64,000 nt of DNA from Lysobacter arvi (GTDB lineage Bacteria > Pseudomonadota > Gammaproteobacteria > Xanthomonadales > Xanthomonadaceae). Under the pieces are notes generated by a model that saw only the letters and a list, made by a program, of their open reading frames with translations, did not search any database and was not told the DNA's origin. The stretch spans positions 930,001 to 994,000 of the forward strand of contig JARUHG010000001.1 of the NCBI GenBank assembly GCA_031216755.1, given 5' to 3'. The translations under genes and the position numbers were made by a program. Position 1 is the first letter of the stretch. Every line of letters starts with the position of its first letter. Below, one piece after another: positions 17,133 to 28,710 of this stretch.

Positions 17133-18968
17133 ATGACATCCGATGTATCCGGCCGTCGCGCGGCATCGCCGTCGCGACGACGTTTCGTCACCGGCCTGGC
17201 GGCCGGCGGCGTCGCCACGGGCGCGGGCCTGTGGGACCTCCCCGGTCTGGCCCAGGCCGCACCGGCGAACGTTCCCCCTGTCCTCACCGGCACGCAGTTC
17301 GATCTTTCCATCGACGCCGCGCCGGTCAACTTCACCGGGCGCACGCGTCCGGCGGTGACGGTCAACAACTCGCTGCCCGCCCCGGTGCTGCGCTGGCGCG
17401 AGGGCGACACGGTCACCCTGCGCGTGGCCAACCGGTTGCCGGTGCAGAGCTCGGTGCATTGGCACGGCATCCTGTTGCCGGCCAACATGGACGGCGTGCC
17501 GGGGCTGAGCTTCGACGGCATCGGTCCGGGCGAGACCTTCACCTATCGCTTCGACATCCGCCAGTCCGGCACCTACTGGTACCACAGCCATTCGCTGTTC
17601 CAGGAACAGGCGGGGCTTTACGGCGCGATCGTCATCGATCCGCGCGAGCCGGCGCCGTACGCGTACGACCGCGAGCACGTCGTGCTGCTGTCCGACTGGA
17701 CCGACCTCGAACCGGCCGCGCTGTTCCGGCGCATGAAGAAGATGGCCGGTTACGACAACTTCCATAAGCGCACCGTCGGCGACTTCTTCGACGATGTGTC
17801 GCGCGACGGGCTGGCGGCGACGTTGCGCGACCGCGGGCAATGGGGGCGCATGCGCATGACGCCCACCGATCTGTCCGACATCAACGCGAACACCTACACC
17901 TACCTGCTCAACGGCAACGCGCCGTCGGCGAACTGGACCGGCCTGTTCCGCAGCGGCGAAAAGGTGCTGCTGCGCTTCATCAACGGCTCGGCGATGACGT
18001 ATTTCGACGTACGCATCCCCGGGCTGAAGATGACGGTCGTCGCCGCCGACGGCCAGTACATCCATCCGGTGACGGTCGACGAATTCCGCATCGCCGTGGC
18101 CGAGACCTTCGACGTGATCGTCGAGCCAGCCGGCCAGGACGCTTACGCGATCTTCGCGCAGGACATGGGCCGCACCGGCTACGCACGCGGCACGCTCGCG
18201 GTTCGCCACGGGCTGGAAGCACCGCTGCCGGCGCAGGACCCGCGCCCGATCCTGACGATGGACGACATGGGCCACGGCGGCATGGACCACGGCGGCATGG
18301 ACCACGCCGGCATGGACCACGGCGCGAAGGGCATGGAAGGCGGATGCGGCGCCAACATGGGCATGAAGGGCATGGAAGGCGGCTGCGGCGCGAACATGGG
18401 CCACGACGCGGCGTCCGGCATGGCGCACGGCGGCCAGATGCAGTCGCATCCGGACAGCGAGCGCGGCAATCCGCTCATCGACATGCAGACGATGGCGCCC
18501 GCGCCGAAGCTCGACGACCCCGGCATCGGCCTGCGCGACAACGGCCGCACGGTGCTGACCTACGGCGCGATGCGCAGCCTGTTCGACGACCCGGACGGAC
18601 GCGAGCCCTCTCGCACGCTGGAACTGCACCTGACCGGGCACATGGAGAAGTTCGCCTGGTCGTTCAACGGCCAGAAGTTCATGGATGCCGAGCCGCTGCG
18701 CCTGAACTACGGCGAGCGCATGCGCATCGTGCTGGTCAACGACACGATGATGACGCACCCGATCCACCTGCACGGATTGTGGAGCGACGTCGAGGACGAG
18801 CACGGCCAGTTCCACCTGCGCAAGCACACCGTGGACATGCCCCCGGGGACGAAGCGCAGCTATCGCGTGCGGGCCGACGCGCTCGGCCGCTGGGCGTACC
18901 ACTGCCACCTGCTCTACCACATGGAAGCGGGAATGATGCGCGAAGTGCGCGTGGAGGAGCGCGCATGA
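17133..18968 (+). CDS. copA: Copper-resistance multicopper oxidase, CopA/PcoA type
   Basis: This 611-residue periplasmic oxidase is exported by Tat (SRRRFVTG, residues 14-21). Copper sites are visible as HWHG (109-112), HSH (151-153), HPIHLHG (542-548) and HCH (590-592). Between about residues 376 and 430 lies a Met/His-rich region with repeated GGMDH units and a duplicated GMEGGCGANMG module that adds two cysteines. The ATG at 17133 follows GGAG and leads straight into the Tat signal. The stop overlaps the copB start by four bases (ATGA). It oxidises or sequesters Cu(I) in the periplasm. Confidence 0.96.
   Translation: MTSDVSGRRAASPSRRRFVTGLAAGGVATGAGLWDLPGLAQAAPANVPPVLTGTQFDLSIDAAPVNFTGRTRPAVTVNNSLPAPVLRWREGDTVTLRVANRLPVQSSVHWHGILLPANMDGVPGLSFDGIGPGETFTYRFDIRQSGTYWYHSHSLFQEQAGLYGAIVIDPREPAPYAYDREHVVLLSDWTDLEPAALFRRMKKMAGYDNFHKRTVGDFFDDVSRDGLAATLRDRGQWGRMRMTPTDLSDINANTYTYLLNGNAPSANWTGLFRSGEKVLLRFINGSAMTYFDVRIPGLKMTVVAADGQYIHPVTVDEFRIAVAETFDVIVEPAGQDAYAIFAQDMGRTGYARGTLAVRHGLEAPLPAQDPRPILTMDDMGHGGMDHGGMDHAGMDHGAKGMEGGCGANMGMKGMEGGCGANMGHDAASGMAHGGQMQSHPDSERGNPLIDMQTMAPAPKLDDPGIGLRDNGRTVLTYGAMRSLFDDPDGREPSRTLELHLTGHMEKFAWSFNGQKFMDAEPLRLNYGERMRIVLVNDTMMTHPIHLHGLWSDVEDEHGQFHLRKHTVDMPPGTKRSYRVRADALGRWAYHCHLLYHMEAGMMREVRVEERA
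18327..18401 (+). repeat. Coding tandem duplication in copA (39-bp period)
   Basis: Two 36-bp units, 18327-18362 and 18366-18401, differ at only two bases and are separated by one ATG codon. Each encodes KGMEGGCGANMG inside the Met-rich copper-binding region. The near identity points to a recent duplication. Confidence 0.9.
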
Positions 18969-19894
18969 AGACGCCTCGTTCCGTCATCGTCTATGCGCTA
19001 TCGATGGCCATCGCGCCGGCCTGGGCGCAGGACCATTCGCACCACAACGCGCCGCCCCCCGAACCGAAGGCGGCCGCGACGCACGATCACGCCACGACGG
19101 ATCACGCCGTGCATCAAACGCCGGCGGTGGACCATTCCGCGATGGGCCACGCGATGCCGCAGGAGGCGCCCTCGCAGGAGGCGCCGATCGAGCCTGTTCC
19201 GCCCGTCACCGATGCCGACCGCGCCGCGGCGTTCCCCGACATCGCCCACGGCATGCACCACGCGCCCGAACGCAACAGCTTCGTTGTGTTCGACCGCCTG
19301 GAAGCGATGGACCTGGACCATGGCCGCGGCGAGGCCTGGGAAGCGCAGGCGTGGATCGGCTCGGACCTTAACCGCCTGTGGTTGCGCAGCGAGGGCGAAC
19401 GCGAGCATGGCCACACCGAAGCCGCCGATCTCGAGGTGCTCTATGGCCGCAGCGTCTCGGCGTGGTGGGACGTGGTCGCCGGCGTGAAGCACGACTTCAA
19501 ACCGGGCAAATCGCGCGACTGGGCGGCGTTCGGCGTGCAGGGCCTGGCGCCGTACAAGTTCGAGGTGAGCGCGACGGCCTACGTCGGCGAGAGCGGCGCG
19601 ACGGCGGCCACCGTCGAAGCCGAATACGAGGTGCTGCTGACCAATCGGCTGATCCTGCAGCCGCGCGTGGAAGTCGAAGCGTTCGGCAAGGACGATCCGG
19701 CGCGCGGTATCGGTTCGGGGCTGTCGACGGTGGAAGCCGGATTGCGCCTGCGGTACGAGTTCACGCGGCAATTCGCGCCGTACGTGGGCGTCGCGTGGGA
19801 GCGTGCCTACGGCGGAACGGCCGACCTTCGGCGCGATGAAGGCGAAACGGTCGAGGACACGCGCCTCGTCGCCGGCGTGCGGTTCTGGTTCTGA
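18965..19894 (+). CDS. copB: Copper-resistance outer-membrane protein CopB
   Basis: This 309-residue protein has a signal peptide ending in AWAQ near residue 21. A disordered region rich in His, Met, Pro and Ala follows (DHSHHN, DHSAMGHAM; residues 22-80), then a beta-barrel domain with alternating hydrophobic strands that ends in a C-terminal aromatic (VRFWF), as expected for an outer-membrane barrel. Family members are about 300-400 residues and act with CopA. The start overlaps the copA stop. Confidence 0.94.
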   Translation: MKTPRSVIVYALSMAIAPAWAQDHSHHNAPPPEPKAAATHDHATTDHAVHQTPAVDHSAMGHAMPQEAPSQEAPIEPVPPVTDADRAAAFPDIAHGMHHAPERNSFVVFDRLEAMDLDHGRGEAWEAQAWIGSDLNRLWLRSEGEREHGHTEAADLEVLYGRSVSAWWDVVAGVKHDFKPGKSRDWAAFGVQGLAPYKFEVSATAYVGESGATAATVEAEYEVLLTNRLILQPRVEVEAFGKDDPARGIGSGLSTVEAGLRLRYEFTRQFAPYVGVAWERAYGGTADLRRDEGETVEDTRLVAGVRFWF

Positions 19895-19966
19895 TCGCCA
19901 TGCGCGCCTCGACGCACCGCCGCACTTGCCCGCCCCGCTCCTGCGGCCGCGGCGGGCGGCGGTGCG

Positions 19967-19997
19967 TTGACCTTCCCACCATGGGAAGGCCCAGGCT
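19967..19997 (+). promoter_or_regulatory. CueR-type promoter of the copper ATPase gene
   Basis: A TTGACC -35 element (19967-19972) is separated by 19 bases from a weak -10 (CAGGCT, 19992-19997). The dyad CCTTCCC-ACCAT-GGGAAGG (19971-19989) fills the spacer. This is the layout of MerR/CueR promoters, and the -35 and dyad closely resemble the known E. coli copA promoter. The CueR-type gene lies just downstream of the ATPase gene. Confidence 0.8.
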
Positions 19998-20027
19998 GCG
20001 TCCATCGAAACCCCCGATGGAGCCCGT

Positions 20028-22427
20028 ATGAACACCGTCGCCGCCGCCCACGAAGTTCGCCTGCCGATCGCCGGCATGACCTGCGCGTCCTGCGCGGGCC
20101 GGATCGAACGCGCCCTGACCTCGCTGCCGGGCGTGCTGCGCGCGGACGTGAACCTCGCGACCGCCAGTGCCAGCGTCGCCACCGATGGCAGCGTCGCCAC
20201 GACGACGCTGGCCGAGGCCGTCACCCACAGCGGCTACAAGGTGCCGGAACGCACGATCGACCTGGCGATCGGCGGCATGACCTGCGCGTCGTGCGCCGGG
20301 CGCATCGAGAAAGCCCTGCGTGGCGTGCCTGGCGTGATCGACGCCAGCGCGAATCTCGCGACCGAACGCGCCCAAGTCCGGACGCTGCCGGAGGTCGCGA
20401 CCGAAGCGCTGATCGCGGCGGTCGAAGGCGCGGGGTATCGCGCCGAGCTGCCGGCGCTCGAGAACGCCGCCACGGCGGGCCACCACGACACCGACGAAGC
20501 CGACGCGCGCGAACGCCGGCACGTCTGGATCGCGCTCGCCCTTTCACTGCCGCTGGTGCTGCCGATGCTCGCGCTGCCGTTCGGCGCGCATGCCACGCTG
20601 CCGGGCTGGCTGCAGTTCGTGCTGGCGACGCCGGTGCAGTTCTGGCTGGGCGCGCGCTTCTATCGCGCGGGCTGGCGCGCGCTGAAGGCCCGCAGCGGCA
20701 ACATGGACCTGCTGGTCGCGCTCGGCACCAGCGCCGGCTACGGCCTGAGCGTGTGGCATCTGCTGTCCGGCGGCGAACACGCTTCGTTGTACTTCGAAGC
20801 GTCCGCGGTCGTGATCGCCCTCGTGCTGCTCGGCAAGTGGCTGGAGACGCGCGCGCGTCGCCAGACCACCGCGGCGATCCGCGCCTTGCAGGCCTTGCGA
20901 CCGGCGACCGCACGCATCCGCCGCGATGGCGTCGAAACCGACGTGCCGCTGGCGCAGGTGCGCGTGGGCGACGCGGTCGTCGTGCGGCCGGGCGAACGCA
21001 TGCCCGTCGACGGTCGCATCCTCGAAGGCCGCACGCATGCCGACGAATCCATGCTCACCGGCGAATCGCTGCCCGTCGCACGCTCCGAAGGCGATCGCGT
21101 CACCGGCGGCGCGGTCAACGGCGAAGGCCGCATCGTGGTCGAGACCACGGCGATCGGGGCCGAAAGCGCACTGTCGCGCATCATCCGGCTGGTCGAGGAA
21201 GCGCAGGGGAAGAAGGCGCCGATCCAGCGCATCGTCGACCGCGTGAGCGCGGTGTTCGTGCCGGTCGTGATCGGCATCGCATTGCTCACGCTGCTCGGCT
21301 GGGGCTTGGCGACCGGCGACTGGAGCCGCGCGTTGCTCAATGCGGTCGCGGTGCTCGTGATCGCGTGCCCCTGTGCGCTTGGCCTGGCAACGCCGACGGC
21401 GATCATGGCCGGCACTGGCGTCGCCGCGCGCGCCGGCATCCTGATCAAGGACGCGCAGGCGCTGGAAATCGCGCAACGCATCGGGATCGTCGCGTTCGAC
21501 AAGACCGGCACGCTGACGGAAGGCAAGCCGACGCTGACCGAAGCGGTGGCGCTCGACGGCGACACGGCGTCGCTGCTGGCGCAGGCCGCCGCGGTCCAGC
21601 GCGGCAGCGAACACCCGCTCGCCGCCGCGGTGCTGCACGCTGCGCAGGGTTCGCCGCAACGCGTGGCCGACGACATCCGCGCCGTGCCGGGCCGCGGAGT
21701 GCGCGGCCGGCTTGGAACGAGCAACGTGCTCATCGGCAGCGAGCGGATGATGCGCGAGGCGGCCGTCGATCTGTCGCTGCTGCGCGCACGCGCCGAGTCG
21801 CTGATCGCGGGCGGTCACACGGTTTCGTGGGTCGCCTCCGCCACGGGCGATGAGTCCCCTCGCCTGCTCGGCCTGCTCGCCTTCCGCGATACGGCGCGTG
21901 CCGGTGCGCGCGACGCCATCGCGCGACTGCACGGCCTGGGCGTGCGCACGGTGATGGTGTCGGGCGATCACGAAGGCGCCGCGCGCGTCATCGCCGCGCA
22001 GTTGGGCATCGACGATGTGCGCGCCAATGTGCTTCCCGGGGAAAAGGCCGCGGCAATCGAACGCCTGCGCGGGGACGGCGTCGTGGCGATGGTCGGCGAT
22101 GGCGTCAACGACGCGCCGGCCCTGGCCGCGGCCGACGTCGGCATCGCGATGGGCAGCGGCACCGACGTCGCGATGCATGCCGCGGGCGTGACCCTGATGC
22201 GCGCCGAACCGGCGCTGGTCGCCGACGCCATCGAGGTGTCGCGCCGCACGACCCGGAAGATCCACCAGAACCTGTTCTGGGCCTTCATCTACAACGTCGT
22301 CGGCATCCCGCTGGCGGCGCTCGGATGGCTCGACCCGGTGATCGCCGGCGCCGCGATGGCGTTCTCGTCGGTCAGCGTCGTCGCCAATGCATTGCTGCTG
22401 CGCCGCTGGCGCCCGCGCCACCTTTGA
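20028..22427 (+). CDS. copF: Cu(I)-exporting P1B-type ATPase
   Basis: This 799-residue pump has two N-terminal heavy-metal-binding domains, each with [12 protein letters not shown] (Cys19/Cys22 and Cys86/Cys89). Eight membrane helices follow, with the actuator TGES at 344-347, the transport motif CPC at 447-449 and the phosphorylated Asp491 in DKTGTLT. The motifs place it in the Cu+ class, exporting copper from cytoplasm to periplasm, where CopA acts. In E. coli the homologue is called CopA; I use copF, the name common in xanthomonads when copA is the oxidase. It has its own CueR-type promoter rather than relying on copAB read-through. Confidence 0.95.
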   Translation: MNTVAAAHEVRLPIAGMTCASCAGRIERALTSLPGVLRADVNLATASASVATDGSVATTTLAEAVTHSGYKVPERTIDLAIGGMTCASCAGRIEKALRGVPGVIDASANLATERAQVRTLPEVATEALIAAVEGAGYRAELPALENAATAGHHDTDEADARERRHVWIALALSLPLVLPMLALPFGAHATLPGWLQFVLATPVQFWLGARFYRAGWRALKARSGNMDLLVALGTSAGYGLSVWHLLSGGEHASLYFEASAVVIALVLLGKWLETRARRQTTAAIRALQALRPATARIRRDGVETDVPLAQVRVGDAVVVRPGERMPVDGRILEGRTHADESMLTGESLPVARSEGDRVTGGAVNGEGRIVVETTAIGAESALSRIIRLVEEAQGKKAPIQRIVDRVSAVFVPVVIGIALLTLLGWGLATGDWSRALLNAVAVLVIACPCALGLATPTAIMAGTGVAARAGILIKDAQALEIAQRIGIVAFDKTGTLTEGKPTLTEAVALDGDTASLLAQAAAVQRGSEHPLAAAVLHAAQGSPQRVADDIRAVPGRGVRGRLGTSNVLIGSERMMREAAVDLSLLRARAESLIAGGHTVSWVASATGDESPRLLGLLAFRDTARAGARDAIARLHGLGVRTVMVSGDHEGAARVIAAQLGIDDVRANVLPGEKAAAIERLRGDGVVAMVGDGVNDAPALAAADVGIAMGSGTDVAMHAAGVTLMRAEPALVADAIEVSRRTTRKIHQNLFWAFIYNVVGIPLAALGWLDPVIAGAAMAFSSVSVVANALLLRRWRPRHL

Positions 22428-22444
22428 ATCGCAAGGAGCCGATC

Positions 22445-22978
22445 ATGCCCCGCATGCCACGACCCGAACTCGCCGACGCGCGCCAGCAAGGCCTGCACAA
22501 CATCGGCGAAGCCGCACGGCAGAGCGGCGTGAGCGCGAAGATGATCCGGCACTACGAGAGCATCGGGCTGATCCCGCCGCCCAATCGCACCTTCGCCGGC
22601 TACCGCCTCTACAACGATGCCGATCTGCATCGACTGGGTTTCATCCGTCGCGCCCGCGGACTGGGGTTCTCCATCCGGCAGATCGAAGCGCTGCTCGGGT
22701 TGTGGGACGACCGCTCGCGCGCGAGCGCCGAAGTGAAGCGCCTCGCGCAATCGCACGTGGACGAACTGGCGGAGAAGATCGCCGAGATGCAGGCCATGCA
22801 GCGAACGCTGCAGGACCTGGCGCACCGCTGCCACGGCGACGACCGCCCCGACTGCCCGATCCTCGAGGACCTGGCGAAGACCGCGCCCGCAGACACGGCC
22901 GGCGAAGACGATGCACCTGATGGGCCCCTTCCCTTCGAAGCGGACCGCGAGAAACGACGGGCAGGACGCGGGCGCTAG
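22445..22978 (+). CDS. cueR: Cu(I)-responsive MerR-family regulator CueR
   Basis: This 177-residue protein has a winged-helix MerR domain near residues 18-85 (IGEAARQSGVSAKMIRHYESIGL), a dimerisation helix and the metal loop Cys129-x7-Cys137 (CHGDDRPDC), the two-cysteine pattern of CueR sensors of monovalent copper, silver and gold. A conserved ATG has AAGGAG upstream and lies 17 bases after the ATPase stop, so the regulator is probably in the operon it controls. The first 15 residues and last 40 are longer than in E. coli CueR (135 aa) and look disordered. Confidence 0.93.
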   Translation: MPRMPRPELADARQQGLHNIGEAARQSGVSAKMIRHYESIGLIPPPNRTFAGYRLYNDADLHRLGFIRRARGLGFSIRQIEALLGLWDDRSRASAEVKRLAQSHVDELAEKIAEMQAMQRTLQDLAHRCHGDDRPDCPILEDLAKTAPADTAGEDDAPDGPLPFEADREKRRAGRGR

Positions 22979-23241
22979 CAGCCGAGTGCGACGACGCGCG
23001 TCATGCGGCGTTCGGTGGCCACGAGGCACGGTTCGTCGCATTGGAACGATCGAGGCGCTGCCGTCTTCTCGCGGCCTAACGCTTCAAGTGCTTCGGCAAG
23101 GCCATGACGCGAAGACGATGATGCGATCAGGCGATACGGCCCAGCGCCCAGCGCGATCGCCGGACGCAGCCATCGGAGTTCATCGCGAAGAAGCACCTGC
23201 GGCGCGCAACGCCGCCGAAGCGGCGCACGCGAAACCCACAT
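22975..23241 (-). CDS. Possible small protein, 88 aa, uncertain
   Basis: The gap between cueR and the tRNAs contains one plausible frame, whose stop overlaps the cueR stop by three bases. It starts at an ATG (23241) and reads VLLRDELRWLRPAIALGAGPYRLIA, then CDEPCLVATERRMTRVVALGC. The composition looks protein-like, though third-position G/C is weaker than in neighbours. I recognise no family. It could be a decayed gene or chance; apart from the tRNA terminator the rest of this gap holds nothing I can see. Confidence 0.33.
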   Translation of the reverse strand: MWVSRAPLRRRCAPQVLLRDELRWLRPAIALGAGPYRLIASSSSRHGLAEALEALGREKTAAPRSFQCDEPCLVATERRMTRVVALGC

Positions 23242-23260
23242 ACGCAAAACACGCACACGC

Positions 23261-23295
23261 AAAACGCCGCAGGGCCCCGTTTCCGGAGCCCTGCG
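23261..23295 (-). terminator. Rho-independent terminator of the tRNA operon
   Basis: Reading the minus strand, CGCAGGGC pairs with GCCCTGCG around a 12-base loop and is followed by GCGTTTT. It lies 12 bases beyond the 3' end of tRNA-Glu. Confidence 0.75.
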
Positions 23296-23307
23296 TCGTC
23301 AACCATT

Positions 23308-23383
23308 TGGCGTCCCCACGGGGATTCGAACCCCGGTCGCTACCGTGAAAGGGTAATGTCCTAGGCCTCTAGACGATGGGGAC
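23308..23383 (-). tRNA. tRNA-Glu (anticodon TTC)
   Basis: The minus strand gives a 76-nt cloverleaf starting GTCCCCATCG and ending in GGGGACG plus an encoded CCA. The anticodon loop reads CTTTCAC, giving TTC, and the T-arm GGTTCGAAT is intact. It lies 34 bases downstream of tRNA-Ala and is probably processed from the same transcript. Confidence 0.97.
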
Positions 23384-23417
23384 AAAACTGGTTTTTCAGC
23401 ATCATCTCCGGAGATGA

Positions 23418-23493
23418 TGGTGGAGCCAGCCGGGATCGAACCGGCGACCTCCTGCATGCCATGCAGGCGCTCTCCCAGCTGAGCTATGGCCCC
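23418..23493 (-). tRNA. tRNA-Ala (anticodon GGC)
   Basis: The minus strand gives a 76-nt cloverleaf starting GGGGCCATAG with a pairing GGCTCC acceptor partner and encoded CCA. The anticodon stem-loop CTGCATGGCATGCAG gives GGC, and the T-arm GGTTCGATC is present. It is the first gene of a two-tRNA operon with tRNA-Glu. Confidence 0.97.
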
Positions 23494-23541
23494 ACGTGCT
23501 GCTGGAAAGACGAAAATTCTAGCGGGCGTTCAGCGATGTCG

Positions 23542-24054
23542 TCAAGCGTTCGCTGCCAGATTTTTTTCGTCGCGTCCGCCGGTGCTGGTACCGGCGTCAA
23601 CGGGGCGCAATGTTGCCACACCATGTCCCCGCTCCGCTAGATACTCGAGCCACTTTCCGAGAAACGTGTTCATCCGCGTGCGGTGATCGAGCACTTCCGC
23701 CGCTGGCGGGTACATGCCGATGACGTCCTGCCAGCGGCGACCGACATAGCAGTTCGTGACTTCCAGCTGCCGCGCATCGTGGTACAGGCGCAGGTAGGCC
23801 GACGGATCCTGCTCGCCGGTGACGGGATCGCGCATCGCGTAGGTCAGCCGAAGCTCCGTCGTGTACGGATGGCGTTCGATCACGTCCAGCTGCAGGTCCA
23901 GGCCGTCGCCGACGCTGGAATGGTAGGTGCCCACGTCGAGCGCCGCGGACGGGAACAGCCGCGCGAAGCGGACGTGGTTTTCGGCGTACAGCCCCATCAG
24001 CCAGCCGAAGCGGCTGAGGCGGGGAATGCGTGCGCGGCGGGTGGCGAGTGACAT
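23542..24054 (-). CDS. DUF1249 domain protein (YqiB-like)
   Basis: This 170-residue soluble protein has the family opening RFGWLMGLYAENHVRFARLFP, followed by LDLQLDVIERHPYTTELRLTY and the arginine/tyrosine-rich VRLYHDA-like segment (YLRLYHDARQLEV). The C-terminus (FLGKWLEYLAERGH) is also typical. E. coli YqiB (140 aa) lies beside nudF and cpdA, and its role is unknown. The ATG at 24054 or an ATG two codons upstream could be used; neither has a strong ribosome site. Confidence 0.85.
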   Translation of the reverse strand: MSLATRRARIPRLSRFGWLMGLYAENHVRFARLFPSAALDVGTYHSSVGDGLDLQLDVIERHPYTTELRLTYAMRDPVTGEQDPSAYLRLYHDARQLEVTNCYVGRRWQDVIGMYPPAAEVLDHRTRMNTFLGKWLEYLAERGHGVATLRPVDAGTSTGGRDEKNLAANA

Positions 24055-24189
24055 GGGCATGGACACCGATATGGAGTCGATGCTACACGGCACAACCTCC
24101 GCGCGGCAGCGTTGACGCACGCGGTCCGGACGCCTACGGTAAGGGTTCCTCGCGACGGCACTCCCGGGCACTCCGGCACCTCCCGCCGT

Positions 24190-25011
24190 TCAGAACATCT
24201 CGCGATGGATCCCCAGCGTGGTCAGGACCTTGCTCGAGATTTCCTCGATCGAGGTATTGGTCGTGCTCAGGGTCGCGATCCGCTCGGCGCGGAACATCGC
24301 CTCGGCCGCGGCCACCTCCCGCTTGCAGGTTTCCAGTTGGGCGTAGCGCGAATTGGGCCTGCGTTCCTGGCGGATCTGCTGGAGCCGGACGGGATCGATC
24401 GTCAGCCCGAAGAGCTTGTTGCGGTACGGGCGAAGGCGCGGCGGCAGGCGATCGTGCTCTAGGTCTTCCTCGGTCAGCGGATAGTTCGCCGCGCGCACGC
24501 CGTAGTGCAGCGCCAGGTAGACGCAGGTCGGCGTCTTGCCGGCGCGGGACACGGCCACCAGCACCAGGTCGGCGTCGTCGTAATCGATGCTCTGTCCGTC
24601 GTCGTGCGTGAGGGCGAAGTTCATCGCGTTGATGCGGCGGTGGTAGGTGTCGAAATCGACCATGCCGTGCGCCTGGCCGATGCGGCGCTCGCGCGTCTGT
24701 TCCAGTTCGCGTTCCAGCGGCTCGATGAAGGGCGCGAAGACGTCGAGCATCAGCGCACCGCTTTCGGCCAGCGCGCTGCTCACTTCGGTGTCCATGCACG
24801 AATTGATCACCACCGGGCGCACGCCGTAGGACTCGGCCGCGACGCGGATCTTCTCGCCTACTTCACGCGCGCGCTCCACGCTGTCCACGAACGGAATGCG
24901 GTCGGTGACGAAGCGCGTCTGGGTGAACTGGGTCAACAGACTGTGGCCGATGGTCTCGGCCGTGATACCGGTACCATCGGATACGTAGAAGACGGGACGC
25001 ACGCCGGCCAT
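24190..25011 (-). CDS. ppsR: PEP synthase regulatory protein (bifunctional kinase/phosphorylase)
   Basis: This 273-residue protein of the DUF299 family phosphorylates and dephosphorylates PEP synthase, using ADP as donor in the inactivating reaction. It begins [22 protein letters not shown] and has the P-loop-like [14 protein letters not shown] near residue 148, both family hallmarks. The ATG at 25011 has AGGA just upstream and matches the usual family length; the open frame continues nine codons further. It is divergent from ppsA across 180 bases, the arrangement expected for an enzyme and its dedicated regulator. Confidence 0.95.
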   Translation of the reverse strand: MAGVRPVFYVSDGTGITAETIGHSLLTQFTQTRFVTDRIPFVDSVERAREVGEKIRVAAESYGVRPVVINSCMDTEVSSALAESGALMLDVFAPFIEPLERELEQTRERRIGQAHGMVDFDTYHRRINAMNFALTHDDGQSIDYDDADLVLVAVSRAGKTPTCVYLALHYGVRAANYPLTEEDLEHDRLPPRLRPYRNKLFGLTIDPVRLQQIRQERRPNSRYAQLETCKREVAAAEAMFRAERIATLSTTNTSIEEISSKVLTTLGIHREMF

Positions 25012-25191
25012 GGGCTTCCTCCTGAACTGGGCGTTCACAATACAAAAAACGCCGATGAATCAAGCTTGTCTGCCTCCGGCGCCCGGGCGATCATATCCGG
25101 ATCGCTGCGCGTCACGCGCCGAGGGCGCGCCGGCCATGTTCCGCCATTCCCCTTCGAATCGCCTGCTGTCATCTGCCTGGAGATCGCCCGC

Positions 25192-27576
<2,385 letters not shown>

Positions 27577-27610
27577 CGACGGCGGCGCGTTGAGCCGAAG
27601 GAAGATGCAT

Positions 27611-27640
27611 CGACGCCCCGCTTATGCGGGGCGTCGTATT
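27611..27640 (+). terminator. Rho-independent terminator after ppsA
   Basis: The 11-bp arms 27611-27621 and 27626-27636 pair perfectly around TTAT and are followed by a short T-rich tail. It ends the ppsA transcript and lies just before the next gene. Confidence 0.8.
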
Positions 27641-27684
27641 TAGTGAACGCACCAACGATCCGCGACGTACCCAAGGAGGCCGCC

Positions 27685-28707
27685 TTGTCCGCCGACCCCA
27701 AGCAGAGCCTGTTGCAGGACTCGCTGCCGAACATCACGCGCGAACTCGCGCCGCCCACGCACCTGAGCCTGATGACCTCCGACCAGTTCTGGGCGTGGGC
27801 GATGGACGTGGGCATCAAGATCGGCGGCGCCCTGCTCGTCTTCTACATCGGACACCACGTGGCGAAGTGGATCGTGCGGGCCGCGGGGCGCGGCCTCACG
27901 CGGGCGCACGTGGAAGCCACGTCGCTGCAGTTCATCAGCCGCGTCATCTACATCGCGCTGCTGATCGTGCTGCTGCTGGCGATCCTGCAGGGCTTCTTCG
28001 GCATCGCGCCGACGTCCTTCATCGCGATCCTCGGCGCGGCTGGCCTGGCGATCGGCCTGGCGCTCAAGGATTCGCTGTCCAACGTCGCGTCCGGCGTGAT
28101 GCTGGTGACGCTCAAGCCCTTCCGCGTCGGCGACGTGGTGCAGATCGGCGGCAGCAGCGGCACCGTCGAGCAGGTCAGCATCTTCCAGACGCGCCTGCGC
28201 GGCGCGGACAACCAGACCATCGTCCTGCCAAACAACCTCATCACCACCGCGCCGATCGTGAACCTCACGCCGGATACGCGCCGCCGCATCGAATTGATCA
28301 TCGGCATCGGCTACGAGGACGACATCGACGCCGCGCGCGCGGCGATCATGCGGATCATGACGGCCGACAAGCGCATCTTCGATACCCCCGCGCCGGACGT
28401 GGTCGTGTACGAACTGGCCGACATCGCGGTGCGGCTGGGCGTGCGCTGCTTCGTCAGCAACGCCGACCATTTCGCCACCAAGTGCGATCTGAACGAGCGC
28501 ATCAAGAAGGCGTTCGACCAGGCCGGCATCAGCATCCAGCAGGCGCAGCGCGACATCCGCGCGCAGCGACGCGTGCTCGAAGCGGTGCAGTCGTCGGTGA
28601 CGAGCGCGGCGGGCGTGACGGACACCTCTCAGTCGCCCTCGCCCGAGCAGCAGTCGCGGACGTCGTCGCCCTCGCCGGACCAGCAGACGCCGCCCGAACC
28701 GCGCTGA
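27685..28707 (+). CDS. MscS-family mechanosensitive ion channel
   Basis: This 340-residue small-conductance channel relieves osmotic down-shock. It has three membrane helices; the pore-lining third helix is the glycine/alanine-patterned FIAILGAAGLAIGLALKDSLSN. The MscS beta-domain follows with FRVGDVVQIGGSSGTVEQVSIFQTRLR and IVLPNNLI. The tail after residue 300 is Ser/Pro/Gln-rich and disordered. The start is best placed at the TTG at 27685, preceded by AAGGAGG with five-base spacing. The frame also opens at a GTG at 27643, but that lies three bases from the terminator tail and has no ribosome site. Confidence 0.92.
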   Translation: MSADPKQSLLQDSLPNITRELAPPTHLSLMTSDQFWAWAMDVGIKIGGALLVFYIGHHVAKWIVRAAGRGLTRAHVEATSLQFISRVIYIALLIVLLLAILQGFFGIAPTSFIAILGAAGLAIGLALKDSLSNVASGVMLVTLKPFRVGDVVQIGGSSGTVEQVSIFQTRLRGADNQTIVLPNNLITTAPIVNLTPDTRRRIELIIGIGYEDDIDAARAAIMRIMTADKRIFDTPAPDVVVYELADIAVRLGVRCFVSNADHFATKCDLNERIKKAFDQAGISIQQAQRDIRAQRRVLEAVQSSVTSAAGVTDTSQSPSPEQQSRTSSPSPDQQTPPEPR

Positions 28708-28710
28708 GGT

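Noticed and set aside
19967-19997. Simple terminator after copB
   Set aside because: The dyad is short, has no T-run and matches a MerR-type promoter spacer much better.
24505-25191. N-terminal extension of ppsA through the ppsR region
   Set aside because: The extension is antisense to ppsR and matches no family; the conserved PpsA start is at 25192.
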